In this document: positions 9,432-17,896 of the stretch, one piece after another
Numbering within the stretch: the first letter of the stretch is position 1
How the letters are laid out: each line of letters begins with the position of its first letter
DNA from: an uncultured Oscillospiraceae bacterium
GTDB lineage: Bacteria; Bacillota; Clostridia; Oscillospirales; Ruminococcaceae
DNA: 64,000 bases
Direction: 5' to 3'
Assembly: GCA_934465295.1 (NCBI GenBank)
Contig: CAKSKU010000002.1
Coordinates: 146,820-210,819 of the forward strand
Translations under genes and position numbers: made by a program
Notes under the pieces: generated by a model
Told to the model about the DNA's origin: nothing
Databases searched by the model: none
The model's input: only the letters and a program-made list of their open reading frames with translations

Positions 9432-10535
9432 TCAATTTATTTTTCTGTCAAGCTCCGATGATGATAAATAATTCAGTGCATTATCCAGGGTATTTCTGAC
9501 ATCGGATATCCTGACCGATCTCCAATCCCTGTTTCCGATTATTCCGCACAGCATATTTCCGAGCATATTTTCGGCATTTATCGGAAGCTGAAGTTCAAGG
9601 AAGGAGTTTCTTTTCTGCTCTGCGCACAAAAGATCGGAATAATCACATTTATCGTTAAAATAATTGATATAAGGAGGTTTGCCGCCGTTTAAAAGCCTGT
9701 AAAGCATGACCGCAAGCGAATATACACCGCATTGCTCATCATGTCTTAGATCGGGCGGCAGATATATGGAGTAAGCCTGCGCCGCAGAAGTCAGAATAAA
9801 GCTTTTCTGCATAGCTCTGTCGATCTCGGCACACAGCATGGGTCTCCCGTTTGTATCAATAACTGTATTGGCTTCAAAAATGCTGTTATAAACAATATTG
9901 CTGCGCTCAAATTCGGAAATATGACCGCATATCCCCGATGCTATCTTTATAATATCCCTGACGGTAAAGCTTTTTCTGCGCATTTCAAGAGGAAGAGGAC
10001 TGCATTTATCCGAAATGATAAATATATGCCCCTCTTTTCTGTCGGAAGATATATAACTCTCCGCCGAAAAAGCAGGACAGCCGACTCCTGTGCTTTCGCA
10101 TATATCGCCAAAACGTGTGCATTCATCGGCGCATATTTTCGCCGCCCTTTCCACTGCCCCGTCCAAACACCTGCCGCGCAGTATTTCCGCACGGTCTGAA
10201 CATTCAGCTCCGTTTATATGGATATAGCGCACAGACGCCTCTGTCCCGTCCGAGATATTTACAGCAGAATAATGATCATCCCCGAGAAAAGAACCGATCT
10301 TTTCGCAAAGTCGGTATCCGCCTATCCGATATCCGCTGAGATCATGATCGGCAGTAAAGGCTTCCGCCAGAAAATCACCGCTCTGAACGGCTTTTTCCGC
10401 CGCATCCGAAGTACGCCCCGCATTATCAACGACCGCACCTTCAATACTAAGATCAGCAAAGCATTTCTCGCAGAACCGAAATGTCCTTTCGACCATTGCA
10501 CCGCAGTTTTTGCAATACAGCATTATATCACTCAC
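9432..10535 (-). CDS. Zinc-ribbon plus pseudokinase-like protein of the type VII locus
   Basis: 367 residues. The N-terminus carries a zinc ribbon (CKNCG at 8-12 and CEKC at 22-25). From about residue 70 a protein-kinase-like fold can be followed: a glycine-loop-like YRLCEKIGSFLGDDHY, a VRYIHI strand, and a C-lobe PDLRHDEQCGVYSLAVMLYRLLNGGKPPY typical of the kinase F-helix region. The active residues appear lost: the VAIK lysine position reads as VRYI, the HRD loop is not evident, and AEIDRAM stands where DFG would be. Firmicutes EssB/YukC also has a pseudokinase domain, so this may be its counterpart, but no membrane segment is visible. It overlaps the next upstream gene by 4 bases and precedes essC by 19. 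Confidence 0.65.
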   Translation of the reverse strand: MSDIMLYCKNCGAMVERTFRFCEKCFADLSIEGAVVDNAGRTSDAAEKAVQSGDFLAEAFTADHDLSGYRIGGYRLCEKIGSFLGDDHYSAVNISDGTEASVRYIHINGAECSDRAEILRGRCLDGAVERAAKICADECTRFGDICESTGVGCPAFSAESYISSDRKEGHIFIISDKCSPLPLEMRRKSFTVRDIIKIASGICGHISEFERSNIVYNSIFEANTVIDTNGRPMLCAEIDRAMQKSFILTSAAQAYSIYLPPDLRHDEQCGVYSLAVMLYRLLNGGKPPYINYFNDKCDYSDLLCAEQKRNSFLELQLPINAENMLGNMLCGIIGNRDWRSVRISDVRNTLDNALNYLSSSELDRKIN

Positions 10536-13198
10536 TTTTTCTGATTTCTATCCGACTTTGATGCATACCAGTTGTCATATATATTGCCGTCAATGCGGAG
10601 AGTGTATGTTTCGCAGTCATATATCTGACCCGCAGGCGTCCAATAATCGAACATTATCACCTCGACCCTGTATTCCGTATTGTCGGGAAACCATACAGGG
10701 ATAAAATGGACTCTGCTTTTCAGATCGTCCGGCCCCGATATATCTTCAACGCCGACCGCACCTGATTTGTACTTTGAAGCATCGTTTACGCTGAGTGCAT
10801 GTATGCAGTCAAAGGTGCTGTCATCGCCATCGCTGTCAAAAGCCGTCTCTATCACCGCTATATGATCCGGGCTGTAATTAAATTCGGGGAAAAGCATCAC
10901 GCCGTTCTGGAACATTGTACACATTTCCTGCAAAGCTGTATCATTGCCAGGGTCAGTATCATAGTCTCCGATGAACTCCTCATTAAATGCAAATGAAAAT
11001 CCATAACCCGACAACGCAGATATAAAGCTTTTTCCGAAGCCGTCTTTAATAACGCCCTGCGGCACATAATCGAACAGTATCAAGGGTCTTGAACCGACCG
11101 ATGAATTTTTTATTTTCGGTATGTCCGTAAACGGCAAAGCGACCTCGCCCGTGTCCTCCGCTAAAAGCCCCGATCTTGCAGTGTATTTATGCGAACGAAG
11201 CCCAAGCTCATTGTCCTGCTCCTGTATAAAAGCCGTGTATTCATACCAGCTAAGCTCTTCTACCTTCTCGGACTCATTATCGGGTCCATTCAGATACTTT
11301 TTCATCTCAAATCTTTTCAGCGGATCGTATGAATTGAATATCTCCGCATTCTGTTCATACTGTTCTGCTTTGTAACTGCTGTCCATAAATCCGCCGATAA
11401 AATCGGGGCAGCCGTTATTTTCACGAAGCGATGACATAGTGTCACTTACGTCGCAGGAAAACTCGACCGTCGTGAAATATCTGCCGCTGTACGACGGGTC
11501 TGTTCCATCATATTCGCATACCTTGCCCTCGATCGAACCTACTTCATGCTCAATATACATCGGCGCTCTGTTATTATCGCCTATAAATCGGGCAACAACA
11601 TTGATTTTCATAGGTTCTTCGGGAGTTTTCCACTTAAAATACAGATATGCTTCGTTACAGCCGACTCCGTTGTGTCCGAAATTCACTTCCGAACCTATAC
11701 CCTGTACACTGACTGTTTCAGGCAGTCCAAGCGCATTGACCTCTTCCGATGCCAGATAAGTTCCGTCATCGTGCTTATATTCCAGCAATGCACCGACAGC
11801 GATTGGTTCTTCTGCATTGTCGGATAAATGATCATGAACACTCACATAGGACGGCAAAAGATCACTTTTCCCATTATTGGTCAGCTTGATAGATGTTACC
11901 ACATCAGTGTTTGTGCGGTATTCGTAATTCTGTGCCTTGTAGGTTATCTGTGGGTGATAGTCAAGAAGTGCCACTCCCATATTCTCTACCACATAATCAC
12001 TGTTTATATACATATCATCATATCCATATGGGGTTATCGTTTCCGGCTCATCGGTCTTATAATCACTGTATGAACCCAAAGTGATCTCATTTATCGCAGT
12101 TTCCTCATTTACCATCATAGCCAGTCCGTCGGTAAATGAAATAACCTGCATTTCTTCAAGCCATACACCAATGTTATATACATCGTTATAATCGATAATA
12201 GGGTTTCTTCTTCCCACAAAGCCAAGCGTATATCGCCAGTCGGCGCAGCTGTTCTGGATATATGCCAGCTCGGTAACAGTTCCGTAAAATGAATACATCG
12301 GTGCATAAAAATCGTCTTCGTTTTCATCCGGAATGCAGTCATAAAACCATACTATCGGCTCAAACATCAATGTATAATCATTAAGTCTTGCCGGATCCAA
12401 TTCTTCACCCATATTGTCTTTAAAGCAGGAATACAGGGAGCTTAAAAACCTCGGATCATTTATGATTTTTTTGTCATAAAATGAGGCGTATTTGTCCGTT
12501 CCCGAACGATCGTTGCAGTTTATAAAATAAAATTCACTTCCCACCGTGTCGGAGTTATCTCTAAGTACAGGAATGCTGTATCCGTAATTTCCGTTATTAA
12601 AATCCTCTGCCGTTATAATGATCCTTTTTTCTTCCGAAAGCTTGTATTTGTCATTCTCTCTTAACGTCCAATCGTCAAGCTTCTGCAAATAATTCTCCGA
12701 ATATACCCCAAGATCTCTCTGACCGAGATTGGATATGTAAAAAAGCTTGCATTGACCAACGATAGAATTCAATGCCTCAACCACTTTATCGCCGTATCCA
12801 TAAAATACGTTAACGTCCCCATTGATATCGGGCGGAATAAATACGAACGGCTCTTCAAAAATATCGTCCATTACGGAATTATCCATATCCAGATAGCACT
12901 GACCTTCAAATCCATAATAGCCATCACTGACCGCAGACGGAAATTCGACCTCATGGCTGACAAGATCAATGGAATAAAGCGGCTGATATTCATTGCTTTT
13001 ATCGAGCAGGGTTATCCTGTACCCTTGGTCAGCCGCCCTAAAAGCTCCTGCGGCTCTTACCGATTTTACCCTTATGATCTGATTTCCCTCATCGGCATTT
13101 TCACCTTCGATATCTGTCTTCGCCTCAAGACTCAACGTACATATAATAAACAAGATGAACGCCGCCAATATTGAAACGCCTTTTCTGACTATCTCCAT
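10532..13198 (-). CDS. Large exported protein of unknown function in the type VII operon
   Basis: 888 residues. A signal-peptide-like N-terminus (MEIVRKGVSILAAFILFIICTL) is followed by a long, acidic, beta-rich, Asn/Asp/Tyr-rich extracellular chain with scattered cysteines. No C-terminal anchor or LPXTG motif is visible, and I recognise no catalytic domain. Its start overlaps the small membrane protein gene by 10 bases and its stop overlaps the pseudokinase gene by 4, so it is made together with the export machinery. It could be a surface component of the apparatus or a cargo adhesin. The function is unknown. Confidence 0.6.
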   Translation of the reverse strand: MEIVRKGVSILAAFILFIICTLSLEAKTDIEGENADEGNQIIRVKSVRAAGAFRAADQGYRITLLDKSNEYQPLYSIDLVSHEVEFPSAVSDGYYGFEGQCYLDMDNSVMDDIFEEPFVFIPPDINGDVNVFYGYGDKVVEALNSIVGQCKLFYISNLGQRDLGVYSENYLQKLDDWTLRENDKYKLSEEKRIIITAEDFNNGNYGYSIPVLRDNSDTVGSEFYFINCNDRSGTDKYASFYDKKIINDPRFLSSLYSCFKDNMGEELDPARLNDYTLMFEPIVWFYDCIPDENEDDFYAPMYSFYGTVTELAYIQNSCADWRYTLGFVGRRNPIIDYNDVYNIGVWLEEMQVISFTDGLAMMVNEETAINEITLGSYSDYKTDEPETITPYGYDDMYINSDYVVENMGVALLDYHPQITYKAQNYEYRTNTDVVTSIKLTNNGKSDLLPSYVSVHDHLSDNAEEPIAVGALLEYKHDDGTYLASEEVNALGLPETVSVQGIGSEVNFGHNGVGCNEAYLYFKWKTPEEPMKINVVARFIGDNNRAPMYIEHEVGSIEGKVCEYDGTDPSYSGRYFTTVEFSCDVSDTMSSLRENNGCPDFIGGFMDSSYKAEQYEQNAEIFNSYDPLKRFEMKKYLNGPDNESEKVEELSWYEYTAFIQEQDNELGLRSHKYTARSGLLAEDTGEVALPFTDIPKIKNSSVGSRPLILFDYVPQGVIKDGFGKSFISALSGYGFSFAFNEEFIGDYDTDPGNDTALQEMCTMFQNGVMLFPEFNYSPDHIAVIETAFDSDGDDSTFDCIHALSVNDASKYKSGAVGVEDISGPDDLKSRVHFIPVWFPDNTEYRVEVIMFDYWTPAGQIYDCETYTLRIDGNIYDNWYASKSDRNQKK

Positions 13199-13518
13199 TG
13201 AAACTTTCCTCCGTTTAAGGTTTCATCATCAATATAAATATTCCTATCCAATGTTTCTTCCGTTATTATGCTCGTTGAATATACCTCGGTTTCTTCATTC
13301 GGAGCTTCATTTTTTTCTTCATTCCCCGTTTCAAATACGATATTTCCATCATCGCCCGAAGCTTCATTATCCAAAGAGGTAACGATCTCCGATGAGACGA
13401 CGTCCTCCGACCGATCGTTTTCACTGTCACTGTTTTTAACAGAAATAACAATGCCGACTGCAATGATCGCCAAACTCAGCACAACCGTTACAATTATTCC
13501 GATGATCTTTGCCTTCAT
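13189..13518 (-). CDS. Small single-span membrane protein with acidic extracellular tail
   Basis: 109 residues. One N-terminal membrane segment (about 5-27, IGIIVTVVLSLAIIAVGIVI) is followed by a strongly acidic, Ser/Thr-rich tail. GAGGTGGG stands before the ATG. It is the first gene of the leftward run that leads through the 888-residue protein, the pseudokinase and essC to the Tad-like genes. It is divergent from the prepilin peptidase, with an 84-bp shared promoter region. No family is recognised. A bitopic acidic protein at the head of a secretion operon could be an accessory subunit comparable in size to EssA, but that is a guess. Confidence 0.6.
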   Translation of the reverse strand: MKAKIIGIIVTVVLSLAIIAVGIVISVKNSDSENDRSEDVVSSEIVTSLDNEASGDDGNIVFETGNEEKNEAPNEETEVYSTSIITEETLDRNIYIDDETLNGGKFQWR

Positions 13519-13540
13519 TTTCCCACCTCAAAAATTTATC

Positions 13541-13569
13541 TTGATTTTATATGAGATTTATAATATAAT
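13541..13569 (+). promoter_or_regulatory. Sigma-A-type promoter for the prepilin peptidase gene
   Basis: TTGATT at 13541-13546, 17-bp spacer, TATAAT at 13564-13569. It reads into the gene starting at 13603, which has AAAGGAG before its ATG. The leftward promoter for the divergent operon is not clear-cut in the same 84-bp gap. Confidence 0.6.
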
Positions 13570-13602
13570 TTCTTATAGATATCATATAAAGGAGTCTTTG
13601 TT

Positions 13603-14178
13603 ATGCTTATAACTGCCGCAATTTCCTTAGCCGCCGCTGCGGCAGTCAATTTTATTTATTTTAAAGCCAAGCATGATAAGCTTCTTTTCCCTATCGTCTC
13701 GGCTGTTGTTTTCTCTGTTATTATTTCAATACTGCTTTATCCCAAAACAGATATCATCGCATATATAAAATATTTCTGCGTCCTGTCTTTTCTTCACCTG
13801 TGCAGTACGAATGATATTATCCGTCACCGATCGGATGATATATTTCCTCTGCTGATGATCGCAGCCGCACTTGTCTTTCCGCAGAACCTCGCCGCAAGCC
13901 TTGTTTCCTTTGCGGTAATAGCTGTTATTTTCATTATAATTATCGTTTCAGGCAAAAACACCATAGGCGGCGGAGATATCAAAATGATATGTGCGCTGAC
14001 CTTTTTCTTCGGCTTGACAACGACCGTTACCGCCGTTATAATAGCCTGCATAACAGGCATAATTTTCGCAGCAGCTTCAAAATATATCGCAAAGCTTCCC
14101 GACTTCGGCAAACGTTTTGCATTTCTGCCGTTTGTCGAAGTCGGATATGTCATAGCTCTGCTTGTTAAGCTTTATTAA
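13603..14178 (+). CDS. Type IV prepilin peptidase (A24 family, TadV/CpaA-like)
   Basis: 191 residues, a polytopic membrane aspartyl protease that cleaves leader peptides of type IV or Flp prepilins. Both catalytic aspartates are visible: Asp71 in CSTNDIIRHRSDDIFP and Asp125 in the GxGD-type motif GGGDIK. The N-terminal zinc/methylase domain of classical PilD is absent, giving the short TadV/CpaA form. It is the only plus-strand gene inside the secretion island, which supports the view that the neighbouring cpaF-tadBC genes assemble pilin-like subunits. No Flp pilin gene is visible here, so it may lie left of the window. Its stop overlaps the convergent lipoprotein gene by 4 bases. Confidence 0.88.
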   Translation: MLITAAISLAAAAAVNFIYFKAKHDKLLFPIVSAVVFSVIISILLYPKTDIIAYIKYFCVLSFLHLCSTNDIIRHRSDDIFPLLMIAAALVFPQNLAASLVSFAVIAVIFIIIIVSGKNTIGGGDIKMICALTFFFGLTTTVTAVIIACITGIIFAAASKYIAKLPDFGKRFAFLPFVEVGYVIALLVKLY

Positions 14179-17027
14179 GCTCTTTCAAGTATGATAACAG
14201 GCTGTCCTTCTATTTTTATCCATTGTTTTGATGTACCCGAGCCGTTAAACTCCACATTTGTCGATGTGTGATCCTTCGTAACGGTTATCAGACAGCCTAC
14301 CGCATTGTCTTCATAGCCCGGAACATAGGCTTTGACCACACAGCTGCCCTCAGCTATGCCCGTGATCTTTCCTGTGATAGGATCAACATGAGCAACGCTC
14401 TCATCATCGCACTCCCAGAAAACGAAATTTTCATCCTTGCCGCCTGCGATCGACGTTACCGTCAGCTTGATCGAATCGCCCACCGCAACAGCCGCCGAAT
14501 ATGTCTTTAAGTCGACAGAGGGAGAAGATGCCTCGGTAGGTGTATTTACATGGATATTTATTGGTTCTGCTTTAAATAATCCGTCCTTTGTAGATACCTT
14601 TAAAACACAGTCGCCTGAATTTATAGCTGTGATCTTTATGTCGCTCTCATCGGTATCTTCTTTATTCAGTATTTCTTTTAATAAATTAACGGCACTGAAC
14701 ACCGGCTTGTTGAATTTTGTTTTCACCGTTATAACTGCCGAAGCTCCCTTATCCTCATTTCCATTCGGGTCTTCAACCTTTACAACAAGATCTTCCAGTG
14801 TATATATCTTTTTCTTTGTTTCAGGAAGCATTGTCACCTTAAGATCAACCGACTTTCCAACTTCATCAATAACTATATCTTCCGAAGGAGCTATCTCAAT
14901 ATGATCTCCTCTTTCGATCCCGTCATTGGCACGATCCGAAAGCGTGCATTTTGACAAAAGCTGAAAACCGCCTGAATCGATCTCAGCATGTCCGCATATC
15001 AACGGTGTACTCTTGGAACCTAAAAACTCATGAGATAATGATCCGAATATTTTTCCCAGAAGCGAATCTGAAGTAAGGGCTGTCAACTTAACTATTGGAT
15101 AAACCTTTAATTCTCCGCAAAACAGCATTGCCTTTTCTATGGTGATATCATTAAGAGTTTCAGAAGCTATCGGTGCAAGCACACTACTACCCTCAAAATG
15201 CGACCATATGTCTATGCCTACCGATATCGGATCCTGCAATGGCTGCCTTGATTGATTTACAATATTTGCACTCATACTGACTGATGCTCCAATTCCTAAC
15301 GCCGGTTCAAGATCTGCAATACTCTTTCCGATCAGACATACCGCAATATTAAGTCCACCTGTGATCTCAGCCTTTACTGATCCTTTCAGAGACTTTGTAG
15401 TATCTCCGCATTCAAAACAAATATTTGGCAAAGGATTTATTGGCACAAAAAGTTTCCAAGTTGCCTCTCTCTTCTCCAAATACAACTGTTTATTTTTTTG
15501 ACTAAACGAGAATTCAACAGAACCATCAATATTGATTCTCAGTACAAATGCCAATTTAGCACTTAATCCCGGAACACCGGTTGGAATATCCCAGCCAAAA
15601 GCTTTGCTGATACCTGTAAAAGAATTATCCTCCGATGTATCTGAATAAAGCATCTTTATAGCATCTTCAAAAGCTTGTTCGTTTCCGCCCTCATCAAAGT
15701 TGTTTGCCGGCGAATCTTCATCTTGTTTATATGCATAGTCTTCGTCCAAGCTGTTATATTTAACAAAAGAATGCTTTAAAGTAAGGGTATCGGTCTCATC
15801 GAATGAAATGCCGACCTTTTGATATTTAAGCAGATTAAGGTCAACATTGTGGACCAGCTTTAACTTTTCAAAGCCTTTTTGAAGTCCCAACGTTTTTTTC
15901 CCGTCAGTATACTCCACTGCTGCGGAAAATCCGCTATCCTGTATACCTATTTTTAAGACAACCTTTTCACCGGTTTTACCATTTACCTTGATAGGAACGC
16001 TAAATCCATCATTTGACCCTGTAAGTGCTGTTCCAATGACATTTGACATAGCGGAAGCAACAGGCTTATCGTAGTTTTCATCAAACATTCCCGAATACAA
16101 AACATTTCCGTCTTCATCATGAACAACTGCTCTGGTAAGATCCAGCATTTCAGTTCCCTGAGAAGAAAATCCATCCGGAAAAACCTCATCCAGCTCCGCT
16201 TCTGATGTAGACAATATATATTTTTCATCGGTCTGTTTGATTTTTTCAACCTTCAAATACAATCCCGCAGGGTGGTCAATATCGGCAGGCAGTAAAATTA
16301 TGCTTTCTTCCGTTATATTCTTATCTGCAATTGAATCCAGTTCAACAGTACCATCAGCTTCATCATAGCTGAAATGATTATCCTGAAGCCATTTTTTCTG
16401 TTCGTTAACATAATCGTCCGAAACAGCATAATTATCAGCTCCCGACTGATCTATGGTGGATAACCCCATAAAGTCCACCGCTTTGTCAGAAAGCGTATAT
16501 GACATTTTGGTTTCAAACTCCTGATTTAACCATGCCTGGTATGCCTTGTCAAGAGCCTCCACAGCATCATCATACGGTACCTTTTTGCTCGGAGAGAATT
16601 TCCCATTCTTATCAAGCGACATTATCCCGTCATTTATCACAGTTGTGACCTGCTCGGGATATGTAAGCTTATCGCTGTCATTGATACTGAGCTCCGATAA
16701 ATTCGGTATATACACAGCACCTGCAAGAGTTACCGCACAAAATTCCCTCGTTACCGCCTTGTCAAGGTCAAGCTCTGTATACTCGCTCGGCAGAACGGAG
16801 TATTCATAAGCAAGCTGAACGTCAGAGTAGTACGGGTTGTCCTGAGTTATTGCGCTGTTATACGGTTCTTCCGCAATTGACTGGGAAAATCCGAATTTCT
16901 GATTTATCAGATACAGCCATTCGGATACCTGCATTGTGTTCTTGCTGCCTGCACATCCCGAAAAGGTCATTGCTGTAAACGTGAATAAAAATGAACAAAC
17001 AAGAAAAAAAGATATGCCTCTTTTCAT
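14175..17027 (-). CDS. Large surface lipoprotein with SLH-like and Big2-like regions
   Basis: 950 residues. A lipoprotein signal with lipobox FSGC (Cys near 25) anchors it outside the membrane. An SLH-like segment around residues 60-175 shows repeating motifs (DLDKAVTREFCAVTLAG, YPEQVTTVINDGIMS, KVPYDDAVEALDKAYQ). A long beta-rich middle follows. The C-terminal 100 residues resemble a bacterial Ig-like (Big2) domain, with VAVGDSIKLTV, ITGKITGIAEGSCVV and LITV motifs. The gene follows the two WXG100-size genes by 74 bases with GGGAGAG before its ATG, so it is probably co-expressed with the type VII substrates. Its exact role is unknown; a cell-surface partner of the secretion system is the simplest reading. 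Confidence 0.65.
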   Translation of the reverse strand: MKRGISFFLVCSFLFTFTAMTFSGCAGSKNTMQVSEWLYLINQKFGFSQSIAEEPYNSAITQDNPYYSDVQLAYEYSVLPSEYTELDLDKAVTREFCAVTLAGAVYIPNLSELSINDSDKLTYPEQVTTVINDGIMSLDKNGKFSPSKKVPYDDAVEALDKAYQAWLNQEFETKMSYTLSDKAVDFMGLSTIDQSGADNYAVSDDYVNEQKKWLQDNHFSYDEADGTVELDSIADKNITEESIILLPADIDHPAGLYLKVEKIKQTDEKYILSTSEAELDEVFPDGFSSQGTEMLDLTRAVVHDEDGNVLYSGMFDENYDKPVASAMSNVIGTALTGSNDGFSVPIKVNGKTGEKVVLKIGIQDSGFSAAVEYTDGKKTLGLQKGFEKLKLVHNVDLNLLKYQKVGISFDETDTLTLKHSFVKYNSLDEDYAYKQDEDSPANNFDEGGNEQAFEDAIKMLYSDTSEDNSFTGISKAFGWDIPTGVPGLSAKLAFVLRINIDGSVEFSFSQKNKQLYLEKREATWKLFVPINPLPNICFECGDTTKSLKGSVKAEITGGLNIAVCLIGKSIADLEPALGIGASVSMSANIVNQSRQPLQDPISVGIDIWSHFEGSSVLAPIASETLNDITIEKAMLFCGELKVYPIVKLTALTSDSLLGKIFGSLSHEFLGSKSTPLICGHAEIDSGGFQLLSKCTLSDRANDGIERGDHIEIAPSEDIVIDEVGKSVDLKVTMLPETKKKIYTLEDLVVKVEDPNGNEDKGASAVITVKTKFNKPVFSAVNLLKEILNKEDTDESDIKITAINSGDCVLKVSTKDGLFKAEPINIHVNTPTEASSPSVDLKTYSAAVAVGDSIKLTVTSIAGGKDENFVFWECDDESVAHVDPITGKITGIAEGSCVVKAYVPGYEDNAVGCLITVTKDHTSTNVEFNGSGTSKQWIKIEGQPVIILERA

Positions 17028-17047
17028 ATACTCTCCCTCACATTACA

Positions 17048-17091
17048 GACGGCTCATGCTTCAGCATAAGTCTGCAAAAACACAAGCCGTC
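17048..17091 (-). terminator. Hairpin between the WXG100 gene and the lipoprotein gene
   Basis: GACGGCT (17048-17054) pairs with AGCCGTC (17085-17091) and encloses a second small hairpin (ATGCT/AGCAT). There is no long U-run on the minus strand. It could be a partial terminator or a processing site that sets the ratio of small substrates to the downstream lipoprotein. Confidence 0.4.
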
Positions 17092-17101
17092 ATAAAATCA
17101 G

Positions 17102-17455
17102 TTAACTGTTAAACTTATTTTGAATATCTGCAATAGGTTTATCAAGATTCACATCTATATTAGTGGAAAGTTGAGTAGCCAATTCAATATGATGTGTGCT
17201 TACCCTCTCCATAAATGCAGCAAAAGCATCCATATCTTTATCAAATTCCGTCTGAGTAGTATTCTTGAATTTGTCAAATACCTGACGTACTTTCACCGAT
17301 TCTTCACTCTGATATGCAAAATCGGACTCAAGCTTATTCAGCACTGTGCCTATCTCAGCTATTTTTTCATCCATCGATACCTTTATGCCTCTAAGCTGAT
17401 TAGCCACCTGATTAAGTTTTTCGGTATCAATATGCATTTCATAATTTGAAGCCAT
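17102..17455 (-). CDS. WXG100-size helical-hairpin protein (type VII substrate/partner)
   Basis: 117 residues, almost wholly helical, with no signal peptide and no cysteine. Size and heptad pattern match the WXG100/ESAT-6 superfamily, exported as helical hairpins by EssC. The central turn does not carry a literal WXG: around residues 49-56 it reads SDFAYQSEESV. Such loss is known in LXG/WXG-like relatives. AGGGGGAAT precedes the ATG. It lies 18 bases after the other WXG100-size gene, and such genes are usually paired because the products form heterodimers. It heads a short operon with the lipoprotein gene. The assignment rests on length, helix pattern, pairing and the EssC locus. Confidence 0.72.
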   Translation of the reverse strand: MASNYEMHIDTEKLNQVANQLRGIKVSMDEKIAEIGTVLNKLESDFAYQSEESVKVRQVFDKFKNTTQTEFDKDMDAFAAFMERVSTHHIELATQLSTNIDVNLDKPIADIQNKFNS

Positions 17456-17473
17456 AAATAATTCCCCCTATTC

Positions 17474-17785
17474 TTAATTTTTTCCGACAGTTGCCGCTTC
17501 CTGAGCAAACGTTTCACTGTCATTCTCATAACTCAGTGCGGCTGAACGCAAAAACACAGCATATTCAAGCAACTGATCTTTCAGTGCATCAAAAGCTCCT
17601 CTATAATTATTCAGTCTGTTCGTTAATGCCTGAGCGTCTGTGCCCTTGTATGCTTCTGCAAGATCCTCACCAACAAGCTGCTGGAGCAGATTATTGTTGT
17701 ACAAGTTTCCATAGTCCGTCGCCAGACTTTCGATCTGGTTCGCAATACCTCGCATATTCTCGGGTGTAACATCATACATTGCCAT
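17474..17785 (-). CDS. WXG100-family protein (type VII substrate/partner)
   Basis: 103 residues, the standard WXG100 length. A helix covering about 8-40 is followed by a turn with EAYKGTDAQAL near 49-59, where Tyr-Lys-Gly replaces Trp-X-Gly, then a second helix (ALTNRLNNYRGAFDALKDQLLEYAVFLRSAALSYE). The C-terminal YENDSETFAQEA fits a YxxxD/E-type export signal. CAGGAGATGG stands before the ATG. It is the first gene after the recombinase switch region, 82 bases from the left inverted repeat, so any promoter delivered by inversion would transcribe it first. Confidence 0.85.
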   Translation of the reverse strand: MAMYDVTPENMRGIANQIESLATDYGNLYNNNLLQQLVGEDLAEAYKGTDAQALTNRLNNYRGAFDALKDQLLEYAVFLRSAALSYENDSETFAQEAATVGKN

Positions 17786-17831
17786 AAAACCATCTCCTGT
17801 GTTTATGAATATTTTCTATTTTAACGTCCAA

Positions 17832-17861
17832 AATATATATGGACATTAATATACTTGGCAA
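17832..17861 (-). promoter_or_regulatory. Resident promoter of the WXG100 operon overlapping a dyad
   Basis: On the minus strand TTGCCA (17861-17856), an 18-bp spacer and TATATT (17837-17832) point at the WXG100 gene. The -10 lies inside the interrupted palindrome GTCCA...TGGAC (about 17825-17843), a possible operator. The promoter is outside the invertible segment and weaker than the one inside. Confidence 0.45.
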
Positions 17862-17866
17862 AAACT

Positions 17867-17896
17867 TTTTTCTTAGAGTATATACATATAAGAAAA
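17867..17896 (+). repeat. Left 30-bp inverted repeat (recombination site)
   Basis: It matches the reverse complement of 19241-19270 at all 30 positions. Here the site is itself a dyad: 10-bp arms TTTTTTCTTA (17866-17875) and TAAGAAAAAA (17889-17898) around a 13-bp core. This is the shape of a tyrosine-recombinase crossover site with two monomer-binding arms. Confidence 0.9.
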
